Shown here in pieces: positions 9,510-21,202 of a stretch of DNA of 64,000 nt. Numbering within the stretch: position 1 is the first letter of the stretch; each line of letters opens with the position of its first letter. Below the pieces are notes generated by a model. It was not told the origin of the DNA. It did no database searches and saw only the letters and a program-made list of their open reading frames with translations. The position numbers and the translations under genes are program-made. This DNA comes from Lucinisca nassula (Eukaryota > Mollusca > Bivalvia > Lucinida > Lucinidae), in NCBI GenBank assembly GCA_963580285.1, contig OY757026.1, positions 42,638,931 through 42,702,930 on the forward strand, read 5' to 3'.

Positions 9510-12500
9510 AGCTCACCTGACCGAAGGTCATGGTGAGCTTTTGTGACAGTAAGATGTCCGGCGTCGTCGTGCGTCGTGCGTCGTCCGTCGTCCGTCGTGC
9601 GTCGTCCGTGCGTAAACTTTTTCTTGTGAACACACTAGAGGCCACAGTTTTGGTCCAATTATCATCAAACTTGCTCAGAATGATAATCATGACAATATCT
9701 CGGTCAAGTTCGAATTTGGGTCATGTCGGGTAAAAAAGTAGGTCAGTAGGTCAAATCATAGAAAAACCTTGTGAACACTCGAGAGGCCACAATTTTGGTC
9801 CAATCATCATCAAACTTGCTCAGAATGATCATTGTGACAATATTTTAGTGAAGTTTGAATATGGATCATGTCGGCTTAAAAAGTAGGTCAGCGGGTCAAA
9901 TCATAGAAAAACCTTGTGAACACCCTAGAGGCCACAATTTTGGTCCAATCATAATCAAACTTGCTCAGAATGATCATCATGACAATATCTTGGTCAAGTT
10001 CGAATATGGGTCATGTCCGGTCAAAAAGTAGGTCAGTAGGTCAAATCATAGAAAAACCTTGTGAACACTCTGAAGGCCACTGTTTTGGTCCAATTATCAT
10101 GAAACTTGCTCAGAATGACCATTGTGACAATATTTCAGTCCAGTTCGAATATGGGTCATATCGGGTTAAAAAGTAGGTCAGCGGGTCAAATCATATAAAA
10201 ACCTTGTGAACACCCTAGGGGCCACAATTTTGGTCCAATCTTAATCAAACTTGCTCAGAATGATCATCATGACAATATCTCGGTCAAGTTTGAATATGGG
10301 TCAAATGGTTCCGGTCCGTTGCACATCTAGGTCACAGGAGCCAAAAACAGATTTTTTTCACCAAAAACTTAAAAAATCTTCTTCTCTGAAACCACAAGGC
10401 CCAGGTCTTTGTTATTTGGTATGAAGCTTCATCTAGTGGACCCCTACCAAGATTGTTCAAATTATAGTGCTGGGGCCAAAAATGCCCCCGCACGGGGGCC
10501 CTTTGGTTTTACATAGGCTTATATAGGGAAAATCTTTAAAAATCTTCTTCTCTGAAACCACAAGGCCCAGGACTTTGATATTTGGTATGAAGCTTCATCT
10601 AGTGGACCCCTACCAAGATTGTTCAAATTTGAGTGCTGGGACGAAAAATGCCCCCGCCACGGGGCCCTTTGGTTTTACATTGGCTTATATAGGGAAAATC
10701 TTTAAAAATCTTCTTCTCTGAAACCACAAGGCCCAGGTCTTTGATATTTGGTATGAAGCTTCATCTAGTGGACCCCTACCAAGATTGTTCAAATTATAGT
10801 GCTGGGGCCAAAAATGCCCCCGCCCCAGGGCCCTTTGGTTTTACATAGGCTTATATAGGGAAAATCTTCAAAAATCTTCTACTCTGAAACCACAAGGCCC
10901 AGGACTTTGATATTTGGTATGAAGCTTCATCTAGTGGACCCCTACCAAGATTGTTCAAATTATAGTGCTGGGACAAAAAATGCCCCCGCCACAGGGCCCT
11001 TTGGTTTTACATTGGCTTATATAGGGAAAATCTTTAAAAATCTTCTTCTCTGAAACCACAAGGCCCAGGTCTTTGATATTTGGTATGAAGCTTCATCTAG
11101 TTGACCCCTACCAAGATTGTTCAAATTACAGTGCTGGGGCCAAAAATGCCCCCGCCCCGGGGCCCTTTGGTTTTACATAGGCTTATATAGGGAAAATCTT
11201 AAAAAATCTTCTTCTCTGAAACCACAAGGCCCAGGTCTTTGATATTTGGTATGAAGCTTCATCTAGTGGACCCCTACCAAGATTGTTCAAATTTTAGTGC
11301 TGGGACAAAAAATGCCCCCGCCACGGGGCCCTTTGGTTTTACATGGGCTTATATAGGGAAAATCTTTAAAAATTTTCTTTTCTGAAACCACAAGGCCCAG
11401 GACTTTGATATTTGGTATGAAGCTTCATCTAGTGGACCCCTACCAAGATTGTTCAAATTTTAGTGCTGGGACAAAAATGCCCCCGCCACGGGGCCCTTTG
11501 CTTTTACATTGGCTTATATAGGGAAAATTTTTAAAAATCTTCTTCTCTGAAACCACAAGGCCCAGGTCTTATATATTTGGTATGAAGCTTCATCTAGTGG
11601 ACCCCTACCAAGATTGTTCAAATTATAGTGCTGGGGCCAAAAATGCCCCCGCCACGGGGCCCTTTGGTTTTACATAGGCTTATATAGGGAAAATCTTTAA
11701 AAATTTTCTTCTCTAAAACCACAAGGCCCAGGACTTTGATATTTGGTATGAAGCTTCATCTAGTGGACCCCTACCAAGATTGTTCCAATTTTAGTGCTGG
11801 GGCCAAAAATGCCCCTGCCCCGGGGCCCTTTGGTTTTACATAGGCTTATATAGGGAAAATCTTTAAAAATCTTCTTCTCTGAAACCACAAGGCCCAGGAC
11901 TTTGATATTTGGTATGAAGCTTCGTCTAGTGGACCCCTACCAAGATTGTTCAAATTATAGTGCTGGGACAAAAAATCCCCCCCTGCCACGGGGCCCTTTG
12001 GTTTTACATAGGCTTATATAGGGAAAATCTTTAAAAATCTTCTTCTCTGAAACCACAAGGCCCAGAACTTTGATATTTGGTATGAAGCTTCATCTAGTGG
12101 ACCCCTACCAAGATTGTTCAAACTATAGTGCTGGGGCAAAAAATGCCCCTGTCCCGGGGCCCTTTGATTTTACATAGGCTTATATAGGGAAAATCTTTAA
12201 AAATCTTCTTCTCTGAAACCACAAGGCCCAGGACTTTGATATTTGGTATGAAGCTTCGTCTAGTGGACCCCTACCAAGATTGTTCAAATTATAGTGCTGG
12301 GACAAAAAATCCCCCCCTGCCACGGGGCCCTTTGGTTTTACATAGGCTTATATAGGGAAAATCTTTAAAAATCTTCTTCTCTGAAACCACAAGGCCCAGA
12401 ACTTTGATATTTGGTATGAAGCTTCATCTAGTGGACCCCTACCAAGATTGTTCAAACTATAGTGCTGGGGCAAAAAATGCCCCTGTCCCGGGGCCCTTTG

Positions 12501-13114
12501 ATTTTACATAGGCTTATATAGGGAAAATCTTTAAAAATCTTCTTCTCTGAAACCACAAGGCCCAGGACTTTGATATTTGGTATGAAGCTTCGTCTAGTGG
12601 ACCCCTACCAAGATTGTTCAAATTATAGTGCTGGGACAAAAAATCCCCCCCTGCCACGGGGCCCTTTGGTTTTACATAGGCTTATATAGGGAAAATCTTT
12701 AAAAATCTTCTTCTCTGAAACCACAAGGCCCAGAACTTTGATATTTGGTATGAAGCTTCATCTAGTGGACCCCTACCAAGATTGTTCAAACTATAGTGCT
12801 GGGGCAAAAAATGCCCCTGTCCCGGGGCCCTTTGATTTTACATAGGCTTATATAGGGAAAATCTTTAAAAATCTTCTTCTCTGAAACCGCTAGGCCCAGG
12901 TCTTTGATATTTGATGTGTAGCTTCATCTAGTGGACCTTTGACAAGATTGTTCAAATTTTAGCCTTTGTTGATGTTTGGTATGAAGCTTCACCTTTAAGA
13001 CCTCCCTCAACATTATGTACATTAAAGCCCTGGGGCCAATAATGGCCCTCTCTGGGGCCCACTTGTTACACTATGGATCAGGTGAGCGATCCAGGGCCAT
13101 CATGGCCCTCTTGT
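9509..13114 (+). mobile_element. R1-family Helentron-like element, chimeric array, inserted in LINE ORF2
   Basis: 3606 bp with precise edges because the LINE reading frame resumes across it. 5' end TAGCTCACCTG with a foldback (GCTCACC paired with GGTGAGC). 3' end has the inverted motif CAGGTGAGC at about 13079, then a hairpin (AGGGCCAT paired with ATGGCCCT), then CTTGT. No target duplication; it sits between two Ts. The body has two different tandem arrays. Units of exactly 145 bp occupy about 9626-10310 (starts 9626, 9771, 9916, 10061, 10206; GGTCCAATCATCATCAAACT type), and about 16 units of about 165 bp follow to 12960. No protein-coding gene is present. Confidence 0.85.
10370..12960 (+). 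repeat. 165-bp tandem array (R1 unit), with three copies of a 333-bp dimer
   Basis: Each unit contains GGTATGAAGCTTCATCTAGT, a C/G-rich palindromic stretch (GCCCC...GGGGC) and TTCTTCTCTGAAACC. Neighbouring units differ by a few percent. Between 11880 and 12880 a dimer marked by AAAATCCCCCCCTGCCAC (about 11973, 12306, 12640) is repeated three times almost without change, showing recent amplification of a two-unit block. Confidence 0.85.
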
Positions 13115-13115
13115 T

Positions 13116-14006
13116 ATCAATGACCTACCATTACACACAAGCAATGTCTTTACGGATCTCTACGCCGATGACACAACTCTGTATGATATCCAGGATTCAA
13201 TCAAACATATTGAGAACAATCTTCAGTCTGCTTTGAGCAACCTTAATACATGGTGTAGAAATAATGGAATGATCCTCAACTCATCAAAAACAAAGGTAAT
13301 GCTTGTTACCACAAACCAAAAGCGCCAAAGGCTTTTACAAGATAATCTTGATTTAAAGTTCAATAATGAATCCCTTAATACGATTTCAAATGATAAAATT
13401 TTAGGAGTTAATGTAGACAATAACCTAACATGGTCTTATCACATTAAATATCTAGCGAGAAAAATTGCTTCAAACATCTGGCTCTTGTCAAAAATTAAAA
13501 AATTTTTGTCCAAAGCTCATAGGGTTCAATTTTATAAATCCTACATCCAGCCACACATAGACTTCTGCAGCATTGTCTGGGCAAGTTCTTCTGAGTCTAA
13601 TAAATTAAAAATATTTAAATTACAGAAGCGTGCTTGCAGGGTAATCCTTGATTATAATGTTGATGACACCAGTGAAGCCATGAAAACTCTGAAAATTATG
13701 TCAGTATATGATCGGCTTTATTTGAGAAAAGCTAAATTTATGTATAAAGTCTACAATAATGTAACTCCTACATACATTTCTGAAAACTTTACTCTTAGAA
13801 ATAATCTTAACACAACAGTTCACTTAAGATCGTCTTCTGCTGGGTGTTTTGTCCCACCTAAGCCCAGGACAGAATATTTCAAGCACAGTTTAAGATATTC
13901 TGGGTGTCTGGTGTGGAACAGTCTTCCAGAAATGGTTAAAAATTCCCAGACTCTTGAGACATTCCACAACAGATGCTTAAAGTGGTTAGTAACTGATCAA
14001 CTTTAA
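13116..14006 (+). pseudogene. LINE ORF2, reverse transcriptase C-terminal half
   Basis: Resumes exactly where 9509 stops: 'INDLPLHTSNVFTDLYADDTTLY' with the catalytic 'YADD' at 13161-13172. Thumb and C-terminal region follow ('LNTWCRNNGMILNSSKTKVM', 'LGVNVDNNLTWSYHIKYLARKI', 'YIQPHIDFCSIVWAS', 'LQKRACRVILDYN', 'SLRYSGCLVWNSLP', 'FHNRCLKWLV'), typical of CR1/L2-type ORF2 C-termini. The stop is at 14004-14006. The frame phase before and after the insertion is identical (the insert is 3606 bp), so the split ORF would be continuous in the empty site. Confidence 0.88.
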
Positions 14007-14665
14007 GTACCCTCCTGCACATAGACTTGTATTATTGTTATCTACTCGAAGGGCATCCCTATGTATGTATAAATATTTTAGAGTGGCTATTAATCTGTAA
14101 GACAAAGGTATGTAGCTATATTTACCAGTTACATCCCTATACATTGTGTTGATAGGAATTAAGCTTCACAATAATTTAACTACAAGTTCCATCATGCCAA
14201 CCCTTATTATTATTCTGTTACTTCCTGATTTCTCTTAACCATGTTAAGTGACTATATTTCTTTTCATTGTTAAAATATTATATTCAATATCTTTCCATGT
14301 TTTACAGGAAAGAAGTTTATGCTTTAGGTTTGATGGGATACCCACTTGGGAGTTTCTAAACCTACATATGTATCACCTCAAACATTAGGTATGAACAGGA
14401 ATTGTGCATAGTCCTGTGGTGAGATTTTAACTGAATTCATGAAATTGTTGAAGGAAATATTAGGGTTTAAACCCTATATATATAGACACTTTACTGTACT
14501 GTACATATTTACTTGTATAAATGTAGGTACACATGTTATTATTGTACTGTTTATACTGTATATAATGAGGGCCTCATGGAAGATTAGCTGTTACTTGTAT
14601 CTTGTACTTGTATGTGCTAAATGTGTCACCCTCTATAAATAAAGTCTTTACTTACTTACTTACTT
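14007..14665 (+). other. LINE 3' UTR with polyadenylation signal and ACTT tail
   Basis: AT-rich, no ORF of interest. Ends CTCTATAAATAAAGTC followed by four ACTT units. AATAAA (14638-14643) is a likely poly(A) signal. Microsatellite-type 3' ends, rather than poly(A), are usual for CR1/L2-group elements. The next 16 bp are the end of the older R1 element. Confidence 0.7.
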
Positions 14666-14681
14666 ATCATGGCCCTCTTGT

Positions 14682-17600
14682 TAGCTCACCGTCACGTAGT
14701 GACGAGGTGAGCTTTTGGGATCACTTTTTGTCCGTCGTCCGTCGTGCGTCCGTGCGTGCGTGCGTGCGTCCGTGCGTAAACAATTTCTTCAAACGACATC
14801 TCCTCCTAAACCACTGAGCGGATTTTGACCAAACTTCACAGGAATGATCCTTAGGTGGTCCCCTTTCAAAGTTGTTCAAATGGTTCCGGTCCGTTGCACA
14901 TATAGGTCACAGGAGCCAAAAATAGATTTTTTTCACCAAAAACTTAAAAAATCTTCTTCTCTGAAACTGCAAGGCCCAGGTCTTTGATATTTGGTATGAA
15001 GCTTCATCTAGTGGACCCCTACCAAGATTGTTCAAATTATAGTGCTGGGGCCAAAAATGCCCCCACCCCGGGGTCCTTTGGTTTTACATGGGCTTATATA
15101 GGGAAAAACTTTAAAAATCTTCTTCTCTGAAACTGCAAGGCCCAGGTCTTTGATATTTGGTATGAAGCTTCATCTAGTGGACCCCTACCAAGATTGTTCA
15201 AATTATAGTGCTGGGGCCAAAAATGCCCCTGCCCCGGGGCCCTTTGGTTTTACATGGGCTTATATAGGGAAAATCTTTAAAAATCTTCTTCTCTGAAACT
15301 GCAAGGACCAGGTCTTTGATATTTGGTATGAATCTTCATCTGGTGGACCCCTACCAAGATTGTTCAAATTATAGTGCTGGGGCCAAAGATGCCCCCACCC
15401 CAGTGCCCTTTGGTTTTACATAGGCTTATATAGGGAAAATCTTAAAAATCTTCTTCTCTGAAACCACAAGGCCCAGGTCTTTGATATTTGGTATGAGTCT
15501 TGATCTGGTGGACCCCTACCAAGATTGTTCAAATTATAGTGCTGGGGCCAAAGATGCCCCTGCCCCAGGGCCCTTTGGTTTTACATGGGCTTATATAGGG
15601 AAAATCTTTAAAAATCTTCTTCTCTGAAACCACAAGGCCCAGGACTTTGATATTTGGAATGAAGCTTCATCTAGAGGACCCCTACCAAGATTGTTCAAAT
15701 TATAGTGCTGGGGCCAAAAATGCCCCCGCCCAGGGGCCCTTTGGTTTTACATGGGCTTATATAGGGAAAATCTTTAAAAATCTTCTTCTCTGAAACCACA
15801 AGGCCCAGGACTTTGATATTTGGTATGAAGCTTCATCTAGAGGACCCCTACCAAGATTGTTCAAATTATAGTGTTGGGGCCAAAAATGCCCCCGCCCAGG
15901 GGCCCTTTGGTTTTACATGGGCTTATATAGGGAAAATCTTTAAAAATCTTCTTCTCTGAAACTGCAAGGACCAGGTCTTTGATATTTGATATGAATCTTC
16001 ATCTGATGGACCCCTACCAAGATTGTTCAAATTATAGTGCTGGGGCCAAAGATGCCCCCGCCCCAGGGCCCTTTGGTTTTACATAGGCTTATATAGGGAA
16101 AATCTTAATAATCTTCTTCTCTGAAACCACAAGGCCCAGGTCTTTGATATTTGGTATGAATCTTGATCTGGTGGACCCCTACCAAGATTGTTCAAATTAT
16201 AGTGCTGGGGCCAAAGATGCCCCCGCCCCAGGGCCCTTTGGTTTTACATGGGCTTATATAGGGAAAATCTTAAAAATCTTCTTCTCTGAAACCACAAGGC
16301 CCAGGTCTTTGATATTTGGTATGAGTCTTGATCTGGTGGACCCCTACCAAGATTGATCAAATTATAGTGCTGGGGCCAAAAATGCCCCCGCCCAGGGGCC
16401 CTTTGGTTTTACATGGGCTTATATAGGGAAAATCTTTAAAAATCTTCTTCTCTGAAACCACAAGGCCCAGGACTTTGATATTTGGTATGAAGCTTCATCT
16501 AGAGGACCCCTACCAAGATTGTTCAAATTATAGTGTTGGGGCCAAAAATGCCCCCGCCCAGGGGCCCTTTGGTTTTACATGGGCTTATATAGGGAAAATC
16601 TTTAAAAATCTTCTTCTCTGAAACTGCAAGGACCAGGTCTTTGATATTTGATATGAATCTTCATCTGGTGGACCCCTACCAAGATTGTTCAAATTATAGT
16701 GCTGGGGCCAAAGATGCCCCCGCCCCAGGGCCCTTTGGTTTTACAAAGGCTTATATAGGGAAAATCTTAAAAATCTTCTTCTCTGAAACCACAAGGCCCA
16801 GGTCTTTGATATTTGGTATGAAGCTTCATCTAGTGGACCCCTACCAAGATTGTTCAAATTATAGTGCTGGGGCCAAAAATGCCCCCGCCCCAGGGCCCTT
16901 TGGTTTTACATGCGCTTATATTGGGAAAATCTTTAAAAAATCTTCTTCTCTGAAACTGCAGGGCCCAGGTCTTTGCTATTTAGTATGAAGCTTCATCTAG
17001 TGGACCCCTACCAAGACTGTGCAAATTATAGTGCTGGGGCCAAAAATGCCCCCGCCCCGGGGCCCTTTGGTTTTACATAGGCTTATATAGGGAAAATCTT
17101 TAAAAATCTTCTGCTCTGAAACCACAAGGCCTAGGTCTTTGACATTTGGTATGAAGCTTCAGCTAGTGGACCTCTACCAAGATTGGTCAAATAATAGCCC
17201 TGGGGCCACAAATGCCCCTGCCCCAGGGCCCTTTGGTTTTACATGGGCTTATATAGGGAAAATCTTTAAAAATCTTCTTCTCTGAAACAACAAGGCCCTT
17301 GTCTTTGATATTTGGTGTGAAGCTTCATCTAGTGGACCTCTATCAAGATTGTTTAAATTATAGCCCTGAGGCCAAAAATGCCCCTGCCCCGGGGCCATTT
17401 GGTTTTACATAGGCTTATGTAAGGAATATCTTTAAAAAAATCTTCTTCTCTGAAACCGCAAGGCCCAGGTCTTTGATATTTGTTGTGTAGCTTCATCTAG
17501 TGGACCTTTGCCAAGATTGTTCAAATTATAGCCTTTGTTGATATTTGGTAAGAAGCTTCACCTTTTTAGACCTCCCTCAACGTTATGCACATTATAACCC

Positions 17601-17684
17601 TGGGGTCAATAATGGCCCTCCCCGGGGCCCACTTGTTACTCTATGGATCAGGTGAGCGATCCAGGGCCATCATGGTCCTCTTGT
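14682..17684 (+). mobile_element. R1-family Helentron-like element, second full copy
   Basis: Begins TAGCTCACCGTCACGTAGTG with a 5' foldback and GTCC/GTGC-rich leader, carries about 16 units of the 165-bp repeat, and ends with the internal CAGGTGAGC motif, the GGGCCATCATGG hairpin and CTTGT. It abuts the 3' terminus of an older R1 copy (14666-14681), so it inserted exactly at or in that terminus. Variant units spaced about 664 bp apart (ACTGCAAGGACCAGG near 15301, 15960, 16624) show a four-unit higher-order repeat. Small ORFs in the array are by-products of the period. Confidence 0.8.
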
Positions 17685-17695
17685 GTTTTATATTA

Positions 17696-19285
17696 GGATC
17701 ACTTTTTGTCTGTCATCCGTGCGTAAACAATTTCTTCAAACGACATCTCCTCCTAAACCACTGATCGGATTTTGACCAAACTTCACAGGAATGATCCTTA
17801 GGTAGTCCCCTTTCAAAGTTGTTCAAATGGTTCCGGTCCATTGCACATATAGGTCACAGGAGCCAAAAATAGATTTTTTCACCGAAAACTTAAAAAATCT
17901 TCTTCTCTGAAACCGCAAGGCCCAGGTCTTTGATATATGGTACGAAGCTTCATCTAGTGGACCCCGACCAAGATTGTTCAAATTATAGTGCTGGGGCCAA
18001 AAATGCCCCCGCCTCGGGGGCCCTTTGGTTTTACATGGGCTTATATAGGAAAATCTTCAAAAATCTTCTTCTCTGGAACCACAAGGCCCAGGTCTTTGAT
18101 ATTTGGTATGAAGCTTCATCTAGTGGATCCCTACCAAGATTGTTCAAATTATAGTGCTGGTGCCAAAAATGACCGCGCCCCGGGGCCCTTTGGTTTTACA
18201 TGGGCTTATATAGGGAAAATCTGTAAAAATCTTCATCTTCTGAAACCACAAGGCCCAGGTCTTTGATATTTGGTATGAAGCTTCATCTTGTGGACCTCTA
18301 CCAAGATTTTCAAATTATAGCCCTAGGGCCAAAAATGCCCCCGCTCCGGGGCCCTTTGGTTTTACATAGACTGATATAGGGAAAATCTTGGAAAATCTTC
18401 TTCTCTGAAACCACAAGGCCTAGGTCTTTGATATTTGGTATGAAGCTTCAGCTAGTAGACCTCTGCCAAGATTGTTCAAATTACAGCCCTGAGGCCAAAA
18501 ATGCCCCCCGCCTCGGGGGCCCTTTGGTTTTACATAGACTTATATAGGGAACATCTTTAAAAATCTTCTTCTGTGAAACCACAAGGCATAGGTCTTTGAT
18601 ATTTCGTGTGAAATTTCATCTAGTGGACCACTATCAAGATTGTTCAAATTATAGCCCTGGGGCCAAAAATGCCCCTGCCCTGAGACCCTTCAGTATTACA
18701 TAGACTTATATAGGAAAATCTTGAAAAATCTTCTTCTCTGAAACCACAAGGCCTAGGTCTTTGATATTTGGTATGAAGCTTCAGCTAGTGGACCTCTGCC
18801 AAGATTGTTCAAATTACAGCCCTGAGGCCAAAAATGCCCCCGCCTCGGGGCCCTTTGGTTTTACATAGACTTATATAGGGAACATCTTTAAAAATCTTCT
18901 TCTGTGAAACCACAAGGCCTAGGGCTTTGATATTTCGTGTGGAATTTCATCCGGTGGACCGCTATCAAGATTGTTCAAATTATAGCCCTGGGGCCAAAAA
19001 TGCCCCCACCCGAGACCCTTTGGTTTTACATAGACTTATATAGGAAAATCTTTAAAAATCTTCTTCTCTGAAACTGCAAGGCCCATGGCTTTGATATTTG
19101 GTATGGAGCTTCATCTAGTGGACAATTATAGCCTTTGTTGATATTTGGTATGAAGCTTCACCTTTTTTAGACCTCCCTCAACATAATGCAGATTATAACC
19201 CTAGGGTCAATAATGGCCCTCCCCGGGGCCCACTTGTTACTCTATGGATCAGGTGAGCGATCCAGGGCCATCATGGCCCTCTTGT
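17696..19285 (+). mobile_element. R1-family element lacking its 5' terminus
   Basis: Starts inside the leader (GGATCACTTTTTGTC) without the TAGCTCACC foldback, then about eight 165-bp units, more diverged than in neighbouring copies, and a complete 3' end (CAGGTGAGC, GGGCCATCATGGCCC hairpin, CTTGT at 19281-19285). Confidence 0.75.
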
Positions 19286-19442
19286 TATTCAAACTTTGCA
19301 AGAATGTTACCCAGGTGATCATCTATCTAAGTGCAACAGTTATGCTTCATGGAATGGCTGTCACCCACATGACTTTCAGAAGCTTATAATGTGGCGTCTT
19401 GAAATCAAGTGAGCCATTCAGGGCCATCTTGGCCCTTTTGTT
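19286..19442 (+). mobile_element. 3' end relic of an R2-type element
   Basis: Contains AAACTTTGCAAGAATGTTAC and GGTGATCATCTATC, similar to the R2 unit at 31434-32764, then GTGAGCC, a hairpin (AGGGCCA paired with TGGCCCT) and TTTTGT. The 5' part is missing; the R1 elements to the left may have inserted into it. Confidence 0.5.
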
Positions 19443-19967
19443 TAATTTTACTAAAATTGTAAGGAACAATTACTGACAAAAAGTGATCTGCAAAACTATA
19501 AATGATGATTATTTAAGCTGAATGAGGAGTTGCAGAAATAACAATATCTGTAGGAAATTCCATGGGAACAATAACTGAAAGATCATTGAAAACTGCAAAA
19601 AGAGTTGCAGATATACTTCAACAAAAAAAAACACAAAAAAACAAAAAAAACAAAAAAACAAAGGGAGATAATTTTGGTAAAAATCAACACAGCATGACCA
19701 AAATCAACTATCATCATCTTCAGGTCATAGGAACAATAACTGTAAAGTTTCATCAAAATCCATTGAAAAATTATGAAGGAGTTGTGGAGACAAGTGGTTA
19801 AAACTGACAAAGGGCTTTTTTTTTTCAAGATGTATTTCTTCACCTTAAACTTTCCAAAACTGTGGTTTGTTCCAGATGTAGAGAAGTGCATTTTTTTAAG
19901 ATTCAGTTTGCTACAAAACAGGATTTTTACCAGACTGTGAAACTGAAACAAAAATAAAATTAGTAGT
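19443..19967 (+). other. Intergenic sequence with A-rich runs
   Basis: Nothing codes here. An A-rich stretch at 19620-19662 and a segment beginning GGGAGATAATTTTGG followed by TTTCATCAAAATCCATTG, which looks like another degraded interspersed repeat. Short ORFs on both strands are not credible. Confidence 0.4.
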
Positions 19968-20250
19968 CTGGGGCCAGTTGTTCAAAACTAACGACGTCGT
20001 TAGTTAACATATCGTTAAAACTTTGATCATTTATTATGGCAAATATGCTAATATTTTTGCTGAAAAAATGTGAGCAGCTTTTGCGGAAGCAAAAGCTGCT
20101 CACATTTTTTCAGCAAAAATTCCGCAAAAGCTGCTCACATTTTTTCAGCAAAAATACCAAAAATATATATATTTAACTTGCTAGAACAGTTAACAATATG
20201 ACCACTAACGAGCTCGTTAAGCTAACGATGCTTTGAACAACTGGGCCCAG
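19968..20250. mobile_element. MITE with 20-bp terminal inverted repeats and a perfect 31-bp internal hairpin
   Basis: Left terminus CTGGGGCCAGTTGTTCAAA (19968 on), right terminus TTTGAACAACTGGGCCCAG (ending 20250): inverted with one mismatch. Inside, 20054-20084 is the exact reverse complement of 20089-20119 (31 bp, 4-nt loop GGAA). A further direct copy of the right arm follows at 20124-20154. Subterminal palindromes AACGACGTCGTT and AACGAGCTCGTT mirror each other. No obvious target duplication. Superfamily not assigned. Confidence 0.75.
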
Positions 20251-20304
20251 GTCTGAAATTTGGGGTCAATTGTTTAACAATCAACCTTAACCCTTAAATG
20301 TGAG

Positions 20305-20400
20305 TGAGTGTTTGAGTTTTACATCCCACCAACAGCTAAGGACATACGGAGACGGGACCTCAGTTTAAAGACTCATCCGAAAGTCTGGTGAAGCCCGGTT
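20305..20400 (-). mobile_element. Partial tRNA-derived SINE (SINE1), 3' half
   Basis: Reverse complement matches the 3' half of SINE1 copies at 32376-32530 and 56725-56878 (CTTCTCCAGACTTTCGGATG, GTCCCGTCTCCGTATG, AAACTCAAACACTCAC). The promoter half is absent. Confidence 0.6.
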
Positions 20401-20691
20401 AACCCTTAAGATGCCAGAAAAACTACATCTGAAAATGTTGTCTGCTTGTGTCGTCTGCTGAATCTTCTTGCAAACGTTTTAGAAATATTCTTCATACGGG
20501 CAAACAGTTAGGACCCAAATCAGACTGCTCCTCTAGGAGCATTCTGATCTGGGTCTACACTGCTTGGAAAATGACTTTTTAAAGTAACCAGCAGATGACA
20601 AAGCAGACAACAATTATCGTGGGTTAGGTTGCTAAATGATTGAGATGGTTTCCTGTGATAGTCCTGCAAGAATCAATGACCAGTAAAGTTT

Positions 20692-20905
20692 TTGTACCAA
20701 AGGGAATCTTCTTCCTTATGTATGGCAGGATTCCATTTCAAAATTTAGGGGTGACAGGTTGTGTTATCTTTAAAGATAAAAAAAAAAAATAGCTTAACAT
20801 TTTGCAAAAAGTGTAGGCCCTGATCAGATGCCGCATTCTGCGGCATCTGATCAGGGCCTACACTGTTTGCCAGGGTACTCGTTTCGGGGTTGGTATACAA
20901 AATGG
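20692..20905. mobile_element. Hairpin MITE related to family P2
   Basis: Left part TTTTGTACCAAAGGGAATC, right part GTATACAAAATGGGTCAA, an imperfect inverted pair. A near-perfect palindrome around 20817-20862 lies between (AGGCCCTGATCAGATGCCGC and its complement). Homologous to 53945-54144 but without intact TTAA ends. Confidence 0.6.
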
Positions 20906-20997
20906 GTCAAACTGCATGCACATATCGTTTGTATTAGTTTCAGGTAAGGATTATTTTGCTGAAACACTCTATGATCATCATTGTGTGTGGGGGTCTT

Positions 20998-21202
20998 TCC
21001 TGCTATCCTTATCCTGCTGCGTACAACCCCTACCTTTGCAAACAGTGTAGATCCAGATCAGATGGCTTCTAAAGAAGCCTTCTGATCAGGATCTACATTG
21101 TCATACAGTTTGTGAATTAGAACAAATACATTATATCAAGTAATTTGATTGGTCAATAGTCATGAATGGGTGTGGCAAATAAATTTTTCAGCAGGATAAG
21201 GG
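20998..21202. mobile_element. piggyBac-like MITE, family P1, left end degraded
   Basis: Ends CAGCAGGATAAGGG followed by TTAA (21203-21206). The left end CCTTATCCTGCTG has lost a clean TTAA. Central hairpin CAGATCAGATGGCTTC... Same layout as 21420-21624. Confidence 0.6.

Larger units (their letters stand above)
4767..14665 (+). mobile_element. CR1/L2-like non-LTR retrotransposon (LINE), interrupted by a 3.6-kb insertion
   Basis: Two ORFs in the usual order: ORF1 with an SGNH esterase and zinc knuckles, ORF2 with an AP-type endonuclease and reverse transcriptase. A 3' UTR ends in AATAAAG and a short ACTT repeat tail. Without the insertion at 9509-13114 the element is about 6.3 kb. The 5' end is inferred from the break in the flanking R1 element; 4767-5103 would be the 5' UTR. 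ORF1 carries a frameshift near 5440-5490 and ORF2 one near 8640-8680, so this copy is probably dead. The esterase-bearing ORF1 is a known feature of CR1-group elements. Target duplication is at most 2 bp. Confidence 0.85.

Noticed and set aside
9509..13114. Calling the array insert a classical Helitron with A/T insertion and TC...CTRR ends
   Set aside because: The junction is T/T and the 5' end is TAGCTC, so the Helentron-type layout fits better.
7100..14006. Interpreting the LINE ORF2 as a host gene with introns
   Set aside because: The 3.6-kb gap is bounded by element ends with no GT-AG splice sites, and the protein is a retrotransposon RT.
19562..19951. ORFs of 79 and 122 codons on opposite strands
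   Set aside because: They span A-rich low-complexity sequence and have no recognisable domain.
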